A stretch of DNA of 16,952 nt, taken from Oscillospiraceae bacterium (lineage in GTDB: Bacteria; Bacillota; Clostridia; Oscillospirales; Ruminococcaceae). Of this stretch, positions 12,929 to 16,952 are shown one piece after another. The notes under the pieces are model-generated. The model had not been told where the DNA came from, searched no databases, and saw only the letters and a program-made list of their open reading frames with translations. Each line of letters starts with the position of its first letter. Position 1 is the first letter of the stretch. The stretch covers positions 1 through 16,952 of the forward strand of contig JAEDLR010000045.1 in assembly GCA_016295145.1 (NCBI GenBank). The letters run 5' to 3'. The position numbers were made by a program, and so were the translations under genes.

Positions 12929-14457
12929 TACGGCATCACAAACGGGAGCAGCTATGGTGTTTCTGTGGGGCGATTTTGCTTGCCACGCTGCTGATGACCT
13001 TTGGTTCGATGACCTCGTTTTTGTTTCCCCTGCACACTGGCGTAGATCAGAATTGCTTTCTTTCTGTGGCAAAGGCAATGCTGGAGGGCAAAGTCCTTTA
13101 TGCGGATATTTATGAGCAGAAGGGCCCGCTGCTATATGCACTGCATCTGCCTGCCGCATTGTTCCCCCAGGGCAGATTTTTCGGGGTATACCTGGTGCAG
13201 ATCGCTTGCTGGGTGTGGATTTTGTACGAGATCTACCGCATTGCAAAGCTGTATCTCTCCCACAAAGAGAGCCTGATGACCGCCGCAATCAGCGCACTGG
13301 TGATTGTAACGGCGTTTTGCTACAGCCGCGGCGACAATGCTGAGGAATTCTGTCTGCCGATGGTGCTTTCCTCGCTGTACGATCTGCTGCATACCGTTCA
13401 GCGACAGGGCGATATCAGCGCAGGGCGGATACTCAAAAACGGCGTGCTTGCCGGCTGCGTACTGTGGATCAAATTTACCATGCTCGGTTTTTACATTGGG
13501 TGGTGCCTGATGATTGGTTTCTACCGCTGGAAGCAGCGCGGGTTTCTCTCTGCCTGTAGTGCGGCACTGCTTGTGGTCGGAGGGATGCTCCTTGCAACGC
13601 TTCCGTGGCTGATCTATTTTCTTGTCCATGATGCCGTTGGTGAATGGATGTATGTGTATTTCTACTCGAATATTGCCCTGTATCCGCGCAAAATCACCAT
13701 AGGGCAGCGCATTGCGGATTTTTTCGCAAAGGATATCCTGTGGAATCCCGTGATGATGCCCGTTGTACTGCTGGGCGCGGTATATCATGTGAAAGCAAAA
13801 GCATTGGCAGCGGATTTCTTCAGCCGATGGGCAGTGCCCGTTACGTTGGTATTTACCTATGTGTTTGTGTTCATCGGCGGCGTGCGGTATCGGTATTATC
13901 TGCTGATTCTTGGGGCGTTTGTGCCCTTTGGCGTCATTGCCATTCTTCGCATGACAAAACCGCTGCGCAGAAAATATGGCCCCGATTGTTTTGGAACAAT
14001 CGCGATGGTTGGCGGATATATCGCGGCACTCATCGGGGCAGGAAACTGTCTGTACTTCATCGGCAAGCCGTATTCGTATTATCCGCAGGTGCAGTTTGCA
14101 CAGGTGATGGAATCGACCCCCAATGCAACATTACTGAATTATGGCTTTCTGGATGGCGGATACTATCTCATGAGTGGATCGCCGTTGCCTGAGAGTGATT
14201 TCTTCTGCAAGTTGAATATCCCACGGGAGGCATTGCCGTTCATGTATGAGGAGCAGGAACGCCTGATTACCGAACGGGCAACCGATTATGTTGTGATTCG
14301 TTGGGAATTTGACGAGCGTATGGAGGAAAAATACAGCTTTGACGGTCTGTACGAAAACTACCGTCTGCTAGCGACCGCCGCTGAACCGCATGACGAGTAC
14401 TGTTATGCGCTGTGGGAAAAGAAGGAACAAACATACAGATCAAGGCAGGTAAAATGA
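12925..14457 (+). CDS. Multi-pass GT-C-type glycosyltransferase (GT39-like)
   Basis: A 510-residue integral membrane protein with about ten hydrophobic helices, the first at about residues 13-34, and a soluble C-terminal segment from about 370. The first outer loop has GVDQNCFLSVAKAMLEGKVLY followed by EQKGPLLY. That is the arrangement of the ArnT/PMT (GT39/PF13231) superfamily, with an early acidic catalytic residue (D in GVDQ) and a later K-x-PL-Y motif. Such enzymes move a sugar from a polyprenyl-phosphate donor on the outer face of the membrane. The donor and acceptor are unknown. It is coupled to GH51 upstream and to the ECF sigma gene downstream by 4-bp ATGA overlaps. The family call is by motif memory; a non-enzymatic polytopic protein is not excluded. 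Confidence 0.75.
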   Translation: MIRHHKREQLWCFCGAILLATLLMTFGSMTSFLFPLHTGVDQNCFLSVAKAMLEGKVLYADIYEQKGPLLYALHLPAALFPQGRFFGVYLVQIACWVWILYEIYRIAKLYLSHKESLMTAAISALVIVTAFCYSRGDNAEEFCLPMVLSSLYDLLHTVQRQGDISAGRILKNGVLAGCVLWIKFTMLGFYIGWCLMIGFYRWKQRGFLSACSAALLVVGGMLLATLPWLIYFLVHDAVGEWMYVYFYSNIALYPRKITIGQRIADFFAKDILWNPVMMPVVLLGAVYHVKAKALAADFFSRWAVPVTLVFTYVFVFIGGVRYRYYLLILGAFVPFGVIAILRMTKPLRRKYGPDCFGTIAMVGGYIAALIGAGNCLYFIGKPYSYYPQVQFAQVMESTPNATLLNYGFLDGGYYLMSGSPLPESDFFCKLNIPREALPFMYEEQERLITERATDYVVIRWEFDERMEEKYSFDGLYENYRLLATAAEPHDEYCYALWEKKEQTYRSRQVK

Positions 14458-14978
14458 TGGGCGAGTCATCCCGATGTCAGAAAATCATACAGACATATTA
14501 CACCCCTGTATATCGGTATTGCTATGCTGCGTTGGCGTATAATGCCGCGGCTGCCGAGGACTGCACACAGGAAGTATTTTTGATTTTTATACAAAAGCAG
14601 CATACGCTGGATCTGACCAGTAGTATTTTGCCGTGGCTGTACACAACCGCCAAGGTTGTTGTGTGTAATTACCGCAGAAAGAATCCGATCCATGAAGATC
14701 TGCAGGGTGCTGAGAGCGTGGAAGATCCGGCATATGCGGCAAAATTTTTTTGCGCTGTGGTGCGCAGCTATTTGACGGAAGAAGAATATCGTTTGCTGTA
14801 TGATTACTATAGCGCAGGCCATGCCAATCATCGCATGGTTGCAAAGCAGCATGGTATGCAGCTTTCACAGTTGTATGAGAGAGTCAGTTATATCAAACGG
14901 AAGCTGAAACGCTTCACACCTACCATCAATCACAAGGTTTCGAAGAATGAAAACGGAGAAGATGATCATGGAAAGTAA
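14454..14978 (+). CDS. ECF-type RNA polymerase sigma factor
   Basis: A 174-residue sigma-70 family protein. Region 2 spans about residues 11-75 with AAAEDCTQEVFLIF (the -10 recognition helix typical of ECF factors) and WLYTTAKVVVCNYRRK. Region 4 spans about 107-155 (LTEEEYRLLYDYYSAGH, then MVAKQHGMQLSQLYERVSYIKRKLKR). The start ATG at 14454 overlaps the previous stop (ATGA) and has AGGCAGG before it; upstream in-frame starts lie within the GT gene. It overlaps the membrane anti-sigma-like gene by 11 bases. Region 4 is less canonical than usual, but the gene pairing supports the call. Confidence 0.85.
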   Translation: MMGESSRCQKIIQTYYTPVYRYCYAALAYNAAAAEDCTQEVFLIFIQKQHTLDLTSSILPWLYTTAKVVVCNYRRKNPIHEDLQGAESVEDPAYAAKFFCAVVRSYLTEEEYRLLYDYYSAGHANHRMVAKQHGMQLSQLYERVSYIKRKLKRFTPTINHKVSKNENGEDDHGK

Positions 14979-15855
14979 TCGACAAATCGACCCGATGTTG
15001 ATGCAGAGGATCATGGAAGATGATGACAGCGAGATCCGCGCCGAACTGGAACAGGCATTGGATGCAGAACTTGCCAAACCGGAAGATGAAATTGACTTTG
15101 CGCTGATAACAGAACTCTCTGAGACTCTTTGCACAATCAACGGCATTAGTAACATGGAACTTGGGCGCAGGCAGGAAAAATGTATTGCAAGGCTGTTCCC
15201 GAAACAAAACTGGCAAAAGCACATGGTCAATAAATGGATCAAGCCGCTAGTCGTTTGCATGGTCGCGGCCAGTACGCTGCTGTTGGTGGCCAGTTTGCAA
15301 ATGCGCAGTCTGGGTGTAGACCTGATTCCCGAAATCGTGGAGGTTGCCGACGGTTCAGCACTGCTTTTGCTGGATGGCAGCCGCAATGCACATTTGCAAC
15401 CCGCCCAAGGGCAAGGGGATCCCCTTGGCATTGCAGATGATTTGGAAGCGCTTGGAATCCCGGCATTTGTGCCGAGCTATGCACCCGATGGCGTGGAAAA
15501 AGATCAATGCACTTTCGAAAACAGTATGAATCAAAGCAAGATTTCAGCATGGTACAACTTCGACAAAGGACGCTTTATGTTCTCTGCAACCATGGTGCAT
15601 AATTCTGAGAGTTTGGATAGTGCATGGGGTATGCCCACAGAAACCTATCAGTTAAAAAGCCAGGAATGCAATGGCCTCTACATGATTACGCTGGAGGAAG
15701 AGGATCGTTATCAGGCCGTATTTGTAGTGAATCATACGAGATATCATTTTTTCGCATATGGTGTAGATTTTGCAGTCTGCCGCTCGATCGTGCAATCCAT
15801 TATGACCGAACCGACCTCCACAACCAGTTCCAAGAAAGAAGAGCCTGATGTTTGA
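14968..15855 (+). CDS. Membrane anti-sigma-like protein with DUF4367-type domain
   Basis: A 295-residue single-pass protein. It has an acidic cytoplasmic N-terminal part (1-88, with EDDDSEIRAELEQALDAEL), one membrane helix (about 92-113) and a C-terminal extracellular domain. In that domain PAFVPSYAPDG (165-175), a beta-rich middle and the final RYHFFAYGVDFAVCRSIVQSI resemble DUF4367 (PF14285), often found on ECF-associated membrane proteins of Clostridia. The ATG at 14968 was picked because GGAGAAG lies 6 bases before it; in-frame ATGs at 14947 and 14962 are alternatives. It overlaps the sigma gene by 11 bases. By context it holds the sigma factor inactive until an envelope signal arrives. 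Confidence 0.82.
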   Translation: MESNRQIDPMLMQRIMEDDDSEIRAELEQALDAELAKPEDEIDFALITELSETLCTINGISNMELGRRQEKCIARLFPKQNWQKHMVNKWIKPLVVCMVAASTLLLVASLQMRSLGVDLIPEIVEVADGSALLLLDGSRNAHLQPAQGQGDPLGIADDLEALGIPAFVPSYAPDGVEKDQCTFENSMNQSKISAWYNFDKGRFMFSATMVHNSESLDSAWGMPTETYQLKSQECNGLYMITLEEEDRYQAVFVVNHTRYHFFAYGVDFAVCRSIVQSIMTEPTSTTSSKKEEPDV

Positions 15856-15869
15856 ATCAGGCTCTTTTT
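15840..15869 (+). terminator. Terminator overlapping the end of the anti-sigma gene
   Basis: AGAGCCTGAT (15840-15849) pairs perfectly with ATCAGGCTCT (15856-15865), followed by TTTT. The stop codon TGA (15853-15855) lies in the 6-base loop, so the left arm encodes the last residues. Confidence 0.9.
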
Positions 15870-15897
15870 ATGCATATGGGACAGATCGTAGACACAG

Positions 15898-15930
15898 AAA
15901 AAGACTGCACAGCAAACGCTGCACAGCCTT
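15898..15930 (-). terminator. Terminator of the ffh-rpsP-khpA operon
   Basis: On the minus strand, AAGG followed by CTGTGCAGC pairs with GCTGTGCAG and TCTT around the loop GTTT (arms 15918-15930 and 15901-15913, with three G-U pairs), followed by TTTTT. It lies 22 bases past the khpA stop. Confidence 0.8.
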
Positions 15931-15952
15931 CCTGTTCATGAATCACAGGGAA

Positions 15953-16186
15953 TCAGTCAATTTCAACCGAAACCTTAAGGTTTTCACGAGCAGCACCTGC
16001 ACGCATTACGGTACGAATTGCCTTGGCAATTCTGCCCTGCTTGCCGATCACTCTGCCCATATCCTCAGGGGCAACGGTCAGGTGCAGCACGATGATACCC
16101 TCATCATTCGGCTCATCCTGTGTGACCTGAATTGCGTCTTTATCCGCAACCAGACCCTCTGCGATGGCATACAACAGATCTTTCAT
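15953..16186 (-). CDS. khpA: KH-domain RNA-binding protein KhpA
   Basis: A 77-residue single KH-domain protein (YlqC/KhpA), which in Firmicutes partners with KhpB in RNA binding and cell-length control. It shows KDLLYAIAEGLVADKDAI, then the KH core with the GxxG loop in GRVIGKQGRIAKAIRTVM, and ends LKVSVEID. I chose the ATG at 16186 because GGGAGAA sits 7 bases before it; the ATG at 16201 has no such site. It follows rpsP by 51 bases in the conserved ffh-rpsP-khpA order. Confidence 0.93.
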   Translation of the reverse strand: MKDLLYAIAEGLVADKDAIQVTQDEPNDEGIIVLHLTVAPEDMGRVIGKQGRIAKAIRTVMRAGAARENLKVSVEID

Positions 16187-16237
16187 GTTCGGTTCTCCCA
16201 TTGGTGATTGTTCTGCTTATACCGTACACCGTACTTC

Positions 16238-16480
16238 TTACAGAATACCCTGCTTCTTCAGGATGACTCTCACGGTGTCGGTCGGCTGTGCGCCGTTTGC
16301 CAGCCATGTCTTTGCCTTGTCAGCATCAACCTTTACCACAGAGGGCTCCTTGGTAGGATCATAGTAGCCCAACTCCTCGATGAAGCGACCATCTCTGGGG
16401 TATCTGCCATCAGCGACAACAATACGATAGAAAGGAGCCTTCTTGGCACCCATTCTTCTCAGACGAATCTTAACTGCCAT
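16238..16480 (-). CDS. rpsP: 30S ribosomal protein S16
   Basis: An 80-residue small-subunit protein with the invariant start AVKIRLRRMGAKKAPFYRIV, followed by VADGRYPRDGRFIEELGYYD and a C-terminal PTDTVRVILKKQG. The length is typical. GGAGGTGA precedes the ATG. It lies downstream of ffh in the common Firmicutes arrangement. Confidence 0.97.
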   Translation of the reverse strand: MAVKIRLRRMGAKKAPFYRIVVADGRYPRDGRFIEELGYYDPTKEPSVVKVDADKAKTWLANGAQPTDTVRVILKKQGIL

Positions 16481-16558
16481 TTTTGTTTCACCTCCGATAA
16501 ACGATGTTGTTATATCAAAGCGGTATGAGCCGCAATGAAGCGTAAATAACTGCGGATG

Positions 16559-16952
16559 TTACATTCCGGGGAATCCGCCCATGCCGCCGTTTTTGTCCAT
16601 CATTGCCATCTGTTTGCGTAATCTGCGGCCCATGGCTTTATTTTTCATCAGACCCTTGCCGCCGCCCATTTTTTTCATCAGCGACTGCATCTGTTCGAAC
16701 TGCTTGAGCAGGCGGTTGACATCCTCGACCTTTGCGCCGCTGCCCTTTGCGATTCTGCGCTTGCGGGAGGGATTGATGATCGAGGGCTTTGCGCGCTCTG
16801 CAGGCGTCATGGAAGTAATCATTGCCTGTACTCTGCCAAACTGTTTCTCGTCCACATCCAGTTCATCGACTTTATCGCCGATGCCCGGCATCATGGAGAG
16901 GAGACTTTTGATGCTGCCCATTTTCTGAATCTGCCGGATCTGTTCCAGCAGG
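16559..16952 (-). CDS. ffh: Signal recognition particle protein Ffh, C-terminal part
   Basis: Only the methionine-rich M domain is in the window; the GTPase (NG) domain lies past the right edge. Visible are IKSLLSMMPGIGDKVDELDV, the signal-sequence and 4.5S RNA binding segment TPAERAKPSIINPSRKRRIA with GSGAKVEDVNRLLKQFEQM, and a Gly/Met tail GGMGGFPGM. The frame stays open to the window edge. Ffh binds SRP RNA and delivers nascent membrane proteins to FtsY. Confidence 0.95.
   Translation of the reverse strand, partial: LLEQIRQIQKMGSIKSLLSMMPGIGDKVDELDVDEKQFGRVQAMITSMTPAERAKPSIINPSRKRRIAKGSGAKVEDVNRLLKQFEQMQSLMKKMGGGKGLMKNKAMGRRLRKQMAMMDKNGGMGGFPGM

Noticed and set aside
13132..13788. 218-codon minus-strand frame inside the membrane glycosyltransferase gene
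   Set aside because: No domain and no ribosome binding site; the + strand frame has coherent membrane helices and coupled starts.

Overview
This window looks like a chromosome segment of a low-to-mid-GC Bacillota, probably a gut-type Clostridia (Oscillospirales/Ruminococcus-like). The evidence is strong AGGAGG-type ribosome binding sites, textbook TTGACA-17-TATAAT promoters, the ffh-rpsP-khpA gene order, a TrmB with the NFCNPWPK motif, and an ECF sigma factor paired with a DUF4367-like anti-sigma protein. The genus is inference; no rRNA or other marker is present.

Accessory left part (1 to about 4770), visibly more AT-rich than the rest. It opens with a 5'-truncated AAA15/RloA-like ATPase that keeps Walker B but lacks Walker A. 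Next is a tight four-gene + strand cassette (978-2501): a 54-aa YjzC-like protein, a RipA-family small membrane protein, a TIR protein, and a second, ThsB-like TIR protein. This has the logic of a TIR-signalling anti-phage system (two NAD-consuming enzymes plus a membrane effector), but in a combination I do not recognise as a characterised type. A perfect consensus promoter sits on the stop codon of the last TIR gene. It faces a strong terminator about 290 nt downstream with no usable ORF between them, so I propose an unidentified structured RNA. Then come a minus-strand XRE regulator and, divergently, a lipoprotein made of three related beta-rich repeats. The lipoprotein gene has a consensus promoter and a perfect 10-bp hairpin at the predicted transcript start.

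Core part (about 4800 to the end), more GC-rich. radC stands alone with its own promoter and terminator. A convergent minus-strand operon runs trmB, a 71-aa basic protein, pyrC, an Lrp/AsnC regulator, a class I aminotransferase and ispE. The last three are joined by 4-bp overlaps; the regulator-aminotransferase pair resembles alaR-alaT of Bacillus. Diverging from trmB, with the two -35 boxes one base apart, is a + strand operon: a carbohydrate esterase-like alpha/beta hydrolase, a GH51 alpha-L-arabinofuranosidase, a multi-pass GT-C-type glycosyltransferase, an ECF sigma factor and its DUF4367-type anti-sigma partner. The esterase and arabinofuranosidase together suggest use of acylated arabinose-containing oligosaccharides taken up into the cell. 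Why the GT and sigma pair are coupled to them is unclear. The window ends with the convergent ffh (partial)-rpsP-khpA operon, which closes at a terminator right after khpA.

No tRNA, rRNA, CRISPR array, transposase, integrase or recombinase was found.
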